A DNA stretch of 64,000 nucleotides from Pseudomonadota bacterium (lineage in GTDB: Bacteria > Pseudomonadota > Gammaproteobacteria > Steroidobacterales > SZUA-146). Location: the NCBI GenBank assembly GCA_039028935.1, contig JBCCHD010000009.1:1-64000 (forward strand). Direction: 5' to 3'. The position numbers and the translations under genes were made by a program. Shown in pieces: positions 53,469-61,632 of the stretch. Under the pieces are notes generated by a model. That model saw only the letters and a program-made list of their open reading frames with translations. It ran no database searches and was not told the origin of the DNA. Every line of letters begins with the position of its first letter. The first letter of the stretch is position 1.

Positions 53469-54797
53469 ATGAGAGACGCACTAGTATTCATGCTTGTGGC
53501 AGGTTCGCTGCCACTGATCCTGTCCCGACCATGGATAGGTATCCTCGTATGGTCCTGGTTGGGGTATATGAACCCTCATCGTCTGACTTGGGGGTTTGCG
53601 TACAACTTCCCATTCGCCATGCTGGTCGCGCTCACGACCCTTGTGGCACTCATTTTTTACAAAGGTCCCAAAAAGTTTCCCATCACGCCGCTTGTGGTGT
53701 TTTGGTTTACGTTTATTCTCTGGATGAACGTGAGCACAATGACCGCACTCGATCGGCCCTATTCGATGATCGAATGGGACCGCACAATGAAGATCATGCT
53801 GTTCACGATTTTGATGATGGTGCTGATCCGCACTAAACATCAACTCAATATTCTCATCTGGGTGATTGTGGGCTCGCTCGGCTTTTTCGGCGTTAAGGGC
53901 GGGCTATTTTCGATTCTGACCGGCGGCAACTATTTGGTTTGGGGGCCGCCAGGTAGCTTTATCGAGGGCAATAATGAACTTGGGCTGGCGATGGTGATGA
54001 CAATGCCGCTCATTTTTTACTTGTTCGGCCAAGCCGAAGATAAGCGCGTACGTTGGGCGTTGTTAGGCATTATGGCGCTCACATCGCTGTCTATTTTAAC
54101 CACGCATTCCCGTGGTGCCTTTTTGGCGTGCGGCACCATGGGCGTCGTGTTGTGGTACTACAGTTCGCGTAAAGTGCTGATCGGCTGTGCGTTGGTGGTG
54201 GCGGCGATCGTCATGTGGAACTTTATGCCGGAACACTGGCACGAGCGCATTTATTCAATCGGTAGTTACAAAGAAGATGGCTCAGCGCTGGGGCGGATTA
54301 ATGCCTGGTATTTTGCCTACCATTTTGCCAATGACCATCCCTGGACAGGGGGTGGGTTTGGTACGTTCACGCCTGAGCTATTCATGCAGTACGCGCCGGA
54401 ACCTGAAGATTTCCACGATGCGCACAGCATCTACTTTGAAGTGCTCGCCGAGCACGGCTACGTCGGCTTAGTGCTCTTTTTGTTGATCGGCGCGGGCGCG
54501 CTGATCACCAGCGCGCGAAATATTTCGCTTGCGAAAAAACGACCGGATTTAAAGTGGGCTGAAAACCTCTCCCGCATGATCATCGTGAGCCTCTGTTCCT
54601 ATGCGATTGGCGGCGCCTTTTTGGGATTGGCTTACTTCGATTTGTATTGGCATTTTATCGCCATGATCATCATCATTCGCATGATTATCCGCGCACCGCC
54701 TGAAAACGAGGACTTCAGTGAAGTCAGTAGCCAGTTACGAGAGATCGAGGTGCAGCGGGCCATGAGCACCCCGCGCCCAGCGATGCAAAGGAGCTAA
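53469..54797 (+). CDS. O-antigen-ligase/polymerase-like protein, exosortase A-associated
   Basis: A 442-residue protein with about eleven membrane segments. WSWLGYMNPHRLTWGFAYN near the start is diagnostic for the exosortase A-associated ligase family (Wzy/WaaL-type fold). The periplasmic loop TTHSRGAFLACG and HSIYFEVLAEHGYVGLVLF are the conserved ligase/polymerase parts. It either polymerises repeat units or attaches glycan to processed proteins. Starts 16 bases after the dehydrogenase gene. Confidence 0.94.
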   Translation: MRDALVFMLVAGSLPLILSRPWIGILVWSWLGYMNPHRLTWGFAYNFPFAMLVALTTLVALIFYKGPKKFPITPLVVFWFTFILWMNVSTMTALDRPYSMIEWDRTMKIMLFTILMMVLIRTKHQLNILIWVIVGSLGFFGVKGGLFSILTGGNYLVWGPPGSFIEGNNELGLAMVMTMPLIFYLFGQAEDKRVRWALLGIMALTSLSILTTHSRGAFLACGTMGVVLWYYSSRKVLIGCALVVAAIVMWNFMPEHWHERIYSIGSYKEDGSALGRINAWYFAYHFANDHPWTGGGFGTFTPELFMQYAPEPEDFHDAHSIYFEVLAEHGYVGLVLFLLIGAGALITSARNISLAKKRPDLKWAENLSRMIIVSLCSYAIGGAFLGLAYFDLYWHFIAMIIIIRMIIRAPPENEDFSEVSSQLREIEVQRAMSTPRPAMQRS

Positions 54798-54799
54798 GC

Positions 54800-55750
54800 G
54801 TGCGCCAACGTCTTGTTGTGCTGAATTATCACCAGGTGCCGGAGCAGGCAGACTGGATGAAGCCCGATCAGGTCGATCGACAGGTATTTCGCGATCAGCT
54901 TCACGCGTTTAAGCGCTATTTTAATGTCTTGCCGTTGGCGCAAGCGATGGATGCGTTGCGTAATGATGCCTTACCAAGCCGCGCGTTGGCGATTACCTTT
55001 GATGATGGGTATCGCGACAATCACGATGTGGCGTTGGAAGAACTCGATCGTGCAGGATGTGCGGCCACGTTTTTTATCGCCACCGACTTTCTCGATGGCG
55101 GTCGCATGTGGAACGATACGCTCATCGAGGCGGTTCGTACGACGCAGCGGCCGGTACTCGATGCCAATACGGATGGTCTCGAGCCGTTGGGGCTCGACGC
55201 GCCGTTGTCGTTTGCCAGTAATGCCGCCCGCAAGCACGCAATGGAAACACTGATACCCACGGTCAAGTATCTGGCTGCCGATGTGCGACAGCGTGTCGTG
55301 GATCGGCTTGCTCAAGCTCTAGACGTATCGCTGCCTGATGATTTGATGATGAGTGCGGAGCAAATTCGTACGCTACACAGCGCCGGGATGGAAGTTGGTG
55401 GTCATACTTCTAGCCACCCAATACTGCTCACACTGTCATTGGACGAAGCGCGAGCGGACATCGCCCGCGGTCGCGATCGGCTAACCGATATTTTAGGCCA
55501 CCCTCCGCGGTTTTTTGCGTATCCGAACGGTAAGTATCGACAAGACTTTGAGCACGAACACACCCGTCTGCTGCCAGAACTTGGCTTCAACGCCGCATTT
55601 ACGACACAGTGGGGATACGTGGATCGTTCCATGCCGCTGTTTGAATTGCCGCGTGTGGGATTCAGTCGCAACGTGGGGCTCAAGCTAGTGCTCAAGGTGC
55701 TGCGCAGCTACTTTGATACGCCGACGGAGTTTTCGGATCGCGCAGCGTAG
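54800..55750 (+). CDS. Polysaccharide deacetylase (NodB family)
   Basis: A 316-residue deacetylase from a GTG start two bases after the ligase stop (GGAG lies seven to ten bases upstream). Motif 1 is AITFDDGYRDN with the metal and catalytic Asp, motif 2 VGGHTSSHPILL has the two zinc histidines, and motif 3 PRFFAYPNGKYRQ follows. There is no signal peptide. A different subfamily from the DUF3473 deacetylase earlier in the locus, so it probably acts on another sugar or step. Ends the plus-strand run. Confidence 0.93.
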   Translation: MRQRLVVLNYHQVPEQADWMKPDQVDRQVFRDQLHAFKRYFNVLPLAQAMDALRNDALPSRALAITFDDGYRDNHDVALEELDRAGCAATFFIATDFLDGGRMWNDTLIEAVRTTQRPVLDANTDGLEPLGLDAPLSFASNAARKHAMETLIPTVKYLAADVRQRVVDRLAQALDVSLPDDLMMSAEQIRTLHSAGMEVGGHTSSHPILLTLSLDEARADIARGRDRLTDILGHPPRFFAYPNGKYRQDFEHEHTRLLPELGFNAAFTTQWGYVDRSMPLFELPRVGFSRNVGLKLVLKVLRSYFDTPTEFSDRAA

Positions 55751-55771
55751 TAAACGAGTCGACAGGCGAGA

Positions 55772-57586
55772 TTACACGCTAAGCGCGTGCTGTGTCAGCC
55801 ATTCTTCCAGCATCGCCATTACCCAAACCAGATTGCCGTAATAGGCAGCATGCTGATTCTCATGTTTATCCAGTAGGTCGTCGACAAACGCAGGTGAGAA
55901 AACGTGGCGATCCCGTAGGCGCTCAATATTCGAATGAATGTGACGTGAAAGATCCGGATCGAGTTTGAGCCATTCACCAAACGGTAAGCCAAACCCGTGC
56001 TTGCTCTTGTTAATAATGTCGCTCGGCAAGAAGGCGCGCGTTTCGTCTTTGAAATAGCTGCGCAGAACCTGTCCTTTTAATTTGACGTTGCTGGGCACCG
56101 TATTTGAAAACGCCACCATTTCATCATCGAGCATAGGGTATTTCACTTGCACACCGGCGAGCGCGCACATGCGATTGACTTTACGCAGATCGTTGTCGGC
56201 TAGCGTAAATTTATAGTCCATGAACAGCAGGCGTTCTAGCTGGTCTGGAATGCCGTCTTGCCAATATTCGGCGCGCAAGAGTTGTCGTGGCTCATCCGCA
56301 TCCACGTTAGAGAGAAATTCACGCGTAAATACTGTGTCGGCACCGAGCAGGTGAAGCAGATTGTAGTTCTGGGTTCGTTCTGGCATCGCCATGCTGGCTT
56401 GCTCGATGTAACGCCGGACTTTGTGTTGAAACCCGCTGGATCGGCGCTTAACGGCATCGCGAAAGAAAAACGGACGCATGATGGCCCGATCGAGCACGCC
56501 TGGCATATAGTCGTAATAGCTAAACAATTTCTGCGTTGCGTAGCGTTCGTTGCCACCAAACAGCTCATCGCCGCCGTCGCCCGCCAGCAGCGTATCGATG
56601 CCGGCCTTGCGCGCGAGCCTAGCGCAAACGAGTGTTGGTACGGCGGATGAGTTGCCAAACGGCTCATCATAAGCCTTGGCAACTTCCGGTAGCGCACTGA
56701 GCACATCCTCGGGCGTGATGTAGTAGGACGTCAGATTGAGACCAAAATGGTCGGCGGCGAGTCGAGCGTACTCAAGCTCGTCGTAACCTTCCTGCGCAAA
56801 ACCAATGGTGAACACGTTGGCTTTTTCAGCACGTTGTTGTTGAAGCAGGCCGCACACGGTGGAACTGTCGAGCCCGCCGCTTAGGAATGCGCCGGATGCG
56901 TTGCTGCTTGCGGCGCGATCAACCGCTGTGCCGAGTGTGGTCAATAGTCGGCCTTGCAGTGATGAGCGATTCGCACGGGTGTAGTCCGGCATCCAGTAAC
57001 GGGTGAGGGTGATGCGTTTGTTTTCGGCGACGAGCATGTGAGCGGGCGGCAGCTTCTTAACGCTCTCGAATATCGTTCGAGGGCTCGGAATCATGTGAAA
57101 ATAGAGATAGTTGTAGAGGCTCTGATGATCGAGTCCACGCGGTACATCCGGGTGTGCATACACCGCGGTGGACGTGGAGGCGAACACCACGCTCTGACCG
57201 CAGTGATAAGCGAGCGGTTGAGTGCCGGTTCGATCCACCGCCAGGACCGTGCGCTTACGCGTTTGATCGACAATGGCGATGGCGAACGTGCCAGACACAT
57301 GCTGAACAAAGTCCAGATCGTATCGGTCGTACAGCGCGGCCACGGCGGCGGCATTGGACTGATTTGATCCGCTCAGTCGAGGGTTGCCATCGATTAAGAC
57401 CATCACGTCGGCAGCGCGGTGGAGTTGGCCGTGGGCCATGGCCTGCACGCAACCGGCAAACTGGTGCTCGACGACTTCCTCACTGACCGCGTCCATTGGC
57501 GGCAGCTGTCGCCTCATGGCTTGTAGCACGGCAGGATCGGTTTTTGTGGGCGCGCTGGCAAGGTCCCAGCCACAGAGTCCGGTCAT
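55772..57586 (-). CDS. Asparagine-synthase homologue with altered glutaminase domain
   Basis: A 604-residue member of the asparagine synthase family. The synthetase half is intact: PP-loop FLSGGLDSSTV and LLAGDGGDELFGG. The glutaminase half is changed. The protein starts MTGLCGWDL, so the cysteine is fifth, not second, and no start codon lies directly before it; the glutamine-site motifs (RGPD and NGE in the paralogues) are missing. It may use free ammonia or need N-terminal trimming. AGGGAC eight bases upstream supports the start. A perfect TATAAT on this strand lies at 57652-57647. Confidence 0.92.
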   Translation of the reverse strand: MTGLCGWDLASAPTKTDPAVLQAMRRQLPPMDAVSEEVVEHQFAGCVQAMAHGQLHRAADVMVLIDGNPRLSGSNQSNAAAVAALYDRYDLDFVQHVSGTFAIAIVDQTRKRTVLAVDRTGTQPLAYHCGQSVVFASTSTAVYAHPDVPRGLDHQSLYNYLYFHMIPSPRTIFESVKKLPPAHMLVAENKRITLTRYWMPDYTRANRSSLQGRLLTTLGTAVDRAASSNASGAFLSGGLDSSTVCGLLQQQRAEKANVFTIGFAQEGYDELEYARLAADHFGLNLTSYYITPEDVLSALPEVAKAYDEPFGNSSAVPTLVCARLARKAGIDTLLAGDGGDELFGGNERYATQKLFSYYDYMPGVLDRAIMRPFFFRDAVKRRSSGFQHKVRRYIEQASMAMPERTQNYNLLHLLGADTVFTREFLSNVDADEPRQLLRAEYWQDGIPDQLERLLFMDYKFTLADNDLRKVNRMCALAGVQVKYPMLDDEMVAFSNTVPSNVKLKGQVLRSYFKDETRAFLPSDIINKSKHGFGLPFGEWLKLDPDLSRHIHSNIERLRDRHVFSPAFVDDLLDKHENQHAAYYGNLVWVMAMLEEWLTQHALSV

Positions 57587-57615
57587 GTTGTTTGTCCCTT
57601 TTGCTTCACCAGACG

Positions 57616-57632
57616 GACGACAGATGGTCGTC
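57616..57632. promoter_or_regulatory. Inverted repeat in the asparagine-synthase homologue leader
   Basis: GACGAC and GTCGTC (57616-57621 and 57627-57632) flank AGATG, between the proposed -10 (57647-57652, minus strand) and the start codon at 57586. It could be an operator or a leader hairpin. Confidence 0.3.
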
Positions 57633-57691
57633 GCGGCAGGGTGGTAATTATACGCGAGTCGTCCGAAAGGAGGGCGTGAGTCAGGTCGCAG

Positions 57692-58378
57692 TTAATCGGT
57701 TCGCTCCGGTGCGCTCACGGTATAGATCGGCATGGCCTGTCGACTAAGACTAAAGCGCGGTGTTTGACTAGCGAGCGCCAGTTGCCATCGTCCCCAGGTC
57801 CAAAACACGACGCTGCCAGTAAACTGCGCACCGAGTCGCTTGTGCGCGTTTATCGAGGGCAAGTTAAAGGCGTCAATGCGGCTCATTGTCCAGTGAATGT
57901 CACGCTCGCGCATCCACTCAAAGGCGTGATTCCAAAGATGCATAAAGGTACGCCCCAGTCGATGCTCGGGCTGCACGTAAACATCAAAATCCCAAGCCGT
58001 ATGAGCCTGCGGTTCTGGTCGAAAACGACAGCGCACCGTGTCTTCGGTGTAGTCGCCCGCCGTTTTTAGCCACAAACACGCAAGTGGGTGATCGTCACTG
58101 AACGCGACAAAACACTTGGCGTTTTGTTCATACCGTGCGGCGATGAACGGAGCGGGGCGAGGGAACCAGTCGATCTGATAGTCGTCGGCGTCAATCTGCT
58201 CGATTCGAAGTGAGTGAGGACGAATCTTACGAGGGGGTGGTGGCACGGGCTGTGCAACCAAGAAGTACTTCACGGGCACTGGGCTCAGCGGAATGCGCGC
58301 CAAGATTCGCTGACACACATACAGCAGCCCTGTGCGCAGACCAAAGTCTATGAACGGCTGACGCCATTTTTCAATCAC
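57692..58378 (-). CDS. GNAT-family N-acetyltransferase, exosortase locus
   Basis: A 228-residue protein from a GTG start with GGAG seven bases upstream. The GNAT core is at about 100-190: WDFDVYVQPEHRLGRTFMHL has the acetyl-CoA pyrophosphate loop region (Arg-Leu-Gly-Arg), followed by INAHKRLGAQFTG, the C-terminal strand of the fold. Likely acetylates an amino sugar or amino group of the polysaccharide. Its GTG overlaps the stop of a 30-codon reading frame upstream. Confidence 0.85.
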   Translation of the reverse strand: MIEKWRQPFIDFGLRTGLLYVCQRILARIPLSPVPVKYFLVAQPVPPPPRKIRPHSLRIEQIDADDYQIDWFPRPAPFIAARYEQNAKCFVAFSDDHPLACLWLKTAGDYTEDTVRCRFRPEPQAHTAWDFDVYVQPEHRLGRTFMHLWNHAFEWMRERDIHWTMSRIDAFNLPSINAHKRLGAQFTGSVVFWTWGRWQLALASQTPRFSLSRQAMPIYTVSAPERTD

Positions 58379-58467
58379 GCTGATGCTCCATACCGCACAG
58401 GCAAGTTTGCCGCAGAGGCCAACCCAGCGGGCAGGTCGCGCGCGGGAATGGGCAGAAAGTGGGACAT
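58375..58467 (-). CDS. Possible 30-residue small protein coupled to the GNAT gene
   Basis: An in-frame ATG at 58467 (MSHFLPIPARDLPAGLASAA) has GGAG eight bases upstream on the minus strand, and the frame ends with TGA overlapping the GNAT start as GTGA, a typical coupled arrangement. The frame can be extended upstream to an ATG at 58545 (56 residues) without a ribosome binding site. No family is recognised. It could be a real microprotein, a leader peptide, or chance. Confidence 0.35.
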   Translation of the reverse strand: MSHFLPIPARDLPAGLASAANLPVRYGASA

Positions 58468-58823
58468 AGTAGGATCTCCGTGCCGGGCCTTGCGTGGATC
58501 GATCGCCAATGCCGGGTTGAATCGCGCTGATGCTTTTGTATCCATCGAGACGACGTCATTTGTCGATCTCGCAACGATTGATAACATACGTAATAAAAAT
58601 ATAAATATCAATGCTTTATAGCGTAAATCTCGACGAAAATCGGGGAATATTTCGCAGCTTGTGACGCGATTCCGCACAAAATCCGTCACCTTGGCTTAAA
58701 ATAGCGCAAGCATCGGGATATAAACGAGAATGTCTCGGTCTGAACGCACGGCGGCAAGGAGTTTGCCATCGACCATCAGGCCCACGTACCCGTCTTCCAT
58801 GACTTGATGAGAGAAAAAGTTGA
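58379..58823. other. Divergent intergenic region
   Basis: 445 bases between the GNAT gene and the TPR gene. The left part may encode the small protein above. From 58565 to 58690 the DNA turns AT-rich, with GATTGATAACATACGTAATA and TAAAAATATAAATATCAA type runs, the likely promoter zone for one or both directions. From 58690 to 58823 I see no clear element. I looked for and did not find a -24/-12 promoter here. Confidence 0.45.
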
Positions 58824-59498
58824 ATGAGTAACCGTACTACATCCTTTTTGACCAAACGCACAGTCTGGCGTCTCGCCTTGTGTCTGGCGGTGAGCACACC
58901 GTTCGCGGCGCAGGCTCAGATGGATCCAAATTGCGGTTCCCTGAGCAATGCTTACGGCCCATTCGATTATTCTAATCCGGTTGATTTTCGCACCAAACTC
59001 AAAGTGGTCGAAGATCATCACTTCGATGCGGGCGTCGAGAGTTTGCGCGGCCATGCGCGTAAGCCCGATCAGTTGGGTGGTGACCTCGACTATACGCTGC
59101 GCGCCTTTCCCAACCACCACCGGGCGCTGTATGCGGTTGTGAAGTACGCATCGAGCAAAAACCCGAAACATCGTCGGCCCCTTCCGAAGACGCCGGAGTG
59201 CTATTTTCAGCGCGCCATCACATTCCAGCCGCGCGATGGAAAAGTGCGATTGCTCTATGGGTTGTTCAAATCTCGGCAAAAACAATACAGCGAGGCGAAA
59301 ATGCAGTTCGCCGAGGCCGAGCGCTTAATGCCCGAGTCGGCTGAAGTGCAGTACAACATCGGACTGGTACTCGCCAAGAACAAAGAGTACGACGACGCGT
59401 ACCAGTATGCGGTGAGGGCATACGATATGGGTTACCCGCTTCCAGGGCTTCGTAATATACTTCGGCGTGCCGGTAAGTGGCCGAGCTCTTCGGAGTAA
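58824..59498 (+). CDS. Exported TPR protein of the exosortase locus
   Basis: A 224-residue exported protein. The signal peptide (about residues 12-31, WRLALCLAVSTPFAAQAQ) is cleaved probably after AQA. The mature N-terminus MDPNCGSLSNAYGPFDYSNP is a motif I associate with small TPR proteins near exosortase loci, followed by two to three TPR units (DGKVRLLYGLFKSRQKQYSE, then AEVQYNIGLVLAKNKEYDDA). Probably a periplasmic adaptor. 144 bases without clear signals separate it from the acyl carrier protein gene. Confidence 0.85.
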   Translation: MSNRTTSFLTKRTVWRLALCLAVSTPFAAQAQMDPNCGSLSNAYGPFDYSNPVDFRTKLKVVEDHHFDAGVESLRGHARKPDQLGGDLDYTLRAFPNHHRALYAVVKYASSKNPKHRRPLPKTPECYFQRAITFQPRDGKVRLLYGLFKSRQKQYSEAKMQFAEAERLMPESAEVQYNIGLVLAKNKEYDDAYQYAVRAYDMGYPLPGLRNILRRAGKWPSSSE

Positions 59499-59642
59499 CC
59501 GCTTAGATTGTATCGCCTTTTTTCTGGCGCCGAGTCTGAACCAGCGTGCTGTCGCGCGTGACATTCATCGAACTTGTGAGTACGCCGGCGGCCGCGCGAG
59601 ACGCGCTCTCATTCTTTTCTTGTAATACCTGTTGGATAATTT

Positions 59643-59906
59643 ATGACTGATACAACTTCCACAACGCTTTCGACTGTGCACAACATTCTTGTGCAGACTC
59701 TGCAGCTTGCCGATGGTGGTGCGATTACGGAAGACACCGAACTGCTCGGCAATATTCCAGAGATCGACTCTATGGCGGTTGTGACGATCTTGACCGCGCT
59801 TGAGGATCACTACGACTTTTTCATCGACGACAGTGAGGTCAGCGCCGAAACGTTTGAAACGCTCGGCACGTTGGTTTCCTTCGTTGAGAACAAGCTCAGC
59901 GAATAA
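59643..59906 (+). CDS. Acyl carrier protein, exosortase-associated
   Basis: An 87-residue acyl carrier protein. The 4'-phosphopantetheine serine is Ser43 in PEIDSMAVVTIL (Asp-Ser-Met instead of the usual Asp-Ser-Leu). Four-helix size and the acidic second helix fit. It is not near fatty-acid synthesis genes and is followed by the two exosortase-associated hydrolases, so it probably carries an acyl or aminoacyl group used to modify the polysaccharide or a secreted metabolite. The acyl-CoA ligase and PLP decarboxylase often found with it are absent here. Confidence 0.92.
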   Translation: MTDTTSTTLSTVHNILVQTLQLADGGAITEDTELLGNIPEIDSMAVVTILTALEDHYDFFIDDSEVSAETFETLGTLVSFVENKLSE

Positions 59907-59913
59907 CACGCGC

Positions 59914-60759
59914 GTGGCGCCGCATCGCGTAGAGCCTCAGTTTATCAAGGGGCGGTCCGGACACCTGTTCGTGACCCTCCGTGTGCCGTCACAGCACGAC
60001 ACCCGTCACGTCGTAGTGTTACTGGCGCCGTTTGCCGAAGAGATGAACAAATCGCGGCGGCTGTTTACGCTTCAGGCGAATACCCTGTGTGATGCGGGAT
60101 TCGCCGTTGCTGTGTTTGACTACTACGGCACCGGTGATTCCGAAGGGGCGTTTGGTCAGGCCAACCTCGGCCATTGGCAACGCGATGGCGAGGATGTGTT
60201 GGCCTTTCTGGCTAACAAAGGATTCACCCATTGCACCCCGTTGGCGGTGCGCTTTGGTGCATTGATGTTGGACCACTTTGTCAGTGCGTCACCGCTTACG
60301 ATTAATCACGCCATACTTTGGCAACCGGTCACCTCCGGCGCTCAATCGCTCAACCAGTTCCTACGTCTACAAACCGCGGCTCATATGATGAGCGGCGATC
60401 AGGGGCCGAGTGTGGCGGACATGCAAGCCACACTCAAATCAGGTGGAAGCGTTGAAGTGGCCGGTTACGAAGTGTCCGCTGCGTTATTTGAGGACTGCCA
60501 GTCGCGAAAGCTCGAGCAACTGACGCCCGCTTTGGACCGGGTTGATTGGTTTGCCATTGCCACTTCCTCCGATGCGGAGCCGCCGGCGGCGGCTGCTCGT
60601 CACACACAACGCTGGTCCGACGCCGGCATGCGTGCGCGGGTTCGAGTCGTGGAGGGTGCTCAGTTTTGGGCGGCAACCGAATTGGTTGTCGTTCCGGAGC
60701 TCGTAGCACGCACAACGGCGGCGGTGACCAGTGGCGCTCATGAGGCAAGTCAATCATGA
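59914..60759 (+). CDS. Exosortase A system-associated hydrolase 2 (alpha/beta fold)
   Basis: A 281-residue alpha/beta hydrolase-like protein. I start at the GTG at 59914, eight bases after the acyl carrier gene; the open frame upstream overlaps that gene. PFAEEMNKSRRLFTLQANTL and FDYYGTGDSEG are characteristic. Where a nucleophile elbow (GxSxG) should be, the sequence reads LAVRFGALML, with no Ser or Cys, so it may not be a classical hydrolase. Its TGA overlaps the next ATG (ATGA). Confidence 0.88.
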   Translation: MAPHRVEPQFIKGRSGHLFVTLRVPSQHDTRHVVVLLAPFAEEMNKSRRLFTLQANTLCDAGFAVAVFDYYGTGDSEGAFGQANLGHWQRDGEDVLAFLANKGFTHCTPLAVRFGALMLDHFVSASPLTINHAILWQPVTSGAQSLNQFLRLQTAAHMMSGDQGPSVADMQATLKSGGSVEVAGYEVSAALFEDCQSRKLEQLTPALDRVDWFAIATSSDAEPPAAAARHTQRWSDAGMRARVRVVEGAQFWAATELVVVPELVARTTAAVTSGAHEASQS

Positions 60760-61631
60760 GCCCGAACCACGATGTTGAAGCAAGCGACATGACGTGGAAT
60801 GAACAGCCTCTCACGTTTACCGTTGACGGGGTCGACCTCACCGCGATACTGCATCGCGCAGAACCGGCCTCGACCCGTGCCATGTTACTGATTGTGGGTG
60901 GTCCTCAATATCGGGTCGGCAGTCATCGTCAGTTCGTTGAATTTGCGCGCGCGATGGCGGCATCCGGTACGTCGGTGCTGCGCTTTGACTATCGTGGGAT
61001 GGGGGATAGCGCGGGCCCCTACCTTGATTTTGAGCAGGTCGAGGCGGACGTGCTCGCCGCGCTCGATACTCTGCAGAGCGAGTTGCCCAACACCACTCAC
61101 ACGTCGGTGTTTGGGTTGTGTGATGCCGCGTCCACGGCGCTGATGGTGGCGGCATTTGATTCGCGTGTGAGTGAATTGGTGTTGCTCAACCCCTGGGTGA
61201 GAAGCGAAGCGACGGAAGCCAAAGCGGTCGTCAAGCATTACTATGGTAAACGTTTTCTATCCGGTGAATTTTGGAAAAAGCTGCTGCGTGGCCAGGTCAA
61301 CGTGATGGCGTCGTTGGTTGATGTGGTGAAGAAGATTAAACTGAGTCGTCAAGTGTCACCCGTGGCAACCACTTATGTGGATTTTCGTGAGCACATGTTG
61401 CGCGGTGCGCAACACTTTTCAGGTCGAGTGCTGTTGATTTTATCGGGCAACGATTTTACCGCAAACGAATTTGAAGACTGGGTGGCGCAATCAGCGGACT
61501 GGCGTGAGGCCGTCGCAAACTGGACGCACTCTCGAGTTGCTGAGGCGAATCACACGTTTTCGCGAAGTGATTGGAAGCAACAAGTAGTGGAAGACGTGCG
61601 TTCTTGGCTCGCAGTCGACGATGAGGTCTGA
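60756..61631 (+). CDS. Exosortase A system-associated hydrolase 1 (alpha/beta fold)
   Basis: A 291-residue alpha/beta hydrolase. Oxyanion region LLIVGGPQYRVGSHRQF, then FDYRGMGDSAG, and the nucleophile elbow SVFGLCDAASTA in which Cys replaces Ser, as in dienelactone hydrolase. The acid and histidine are in LSGNDFTANEF and EANHTFSRSDW. Probably a thioesterase or acyl-transfer enzyme working with the acyl carrier protein; substrate unknown. Overlaps hydrolase 2 by 4 bases and the glycosyltransferase region at its end. Confidence 0.9.
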   Translation: MSPNHDVEASDMTWNEQPLTFTVDGVDLTAILHRAEPASTRAMLLIVGGPQYRVGSHRQFVEFARAMAASGTSVLRFDYRGMGDSAGPYLDFEQVEADVLAALDTLQSELPNTTHTSVFGLCDAASTALMVAAFDSRVSELVLLNPWVRSEATEAKAVVKHYYGKRFLSGEFWKKLLRGQVNVMASLVDVVKKIKLSRQVSPVATTYVDFREHMLRGAQHFSGRVLLILSGNDFTANEFEDWVAQSADWREAVANWTHSRVAEANHTFSRSDWKQQVVEDVRSWLAVDDEV

Positions 61632-61632
61632 C

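Noticed and set aside
55772-58467. A lasso-peptide cluster (asparagine-synthase-like enzyme plus small frame)
   Set aside because: There is no transglutaminase-like protease, PqqD-like protein or typical precursor; the enzyme fits the exosortase locus better.
58616-58897. A 93-codon frame and a 169-codon frame opposite the exported TPR protein
   Set aside because: No ribosome binding site and low-complexity, Arg/His-rich products; shadows of the TPR gene.
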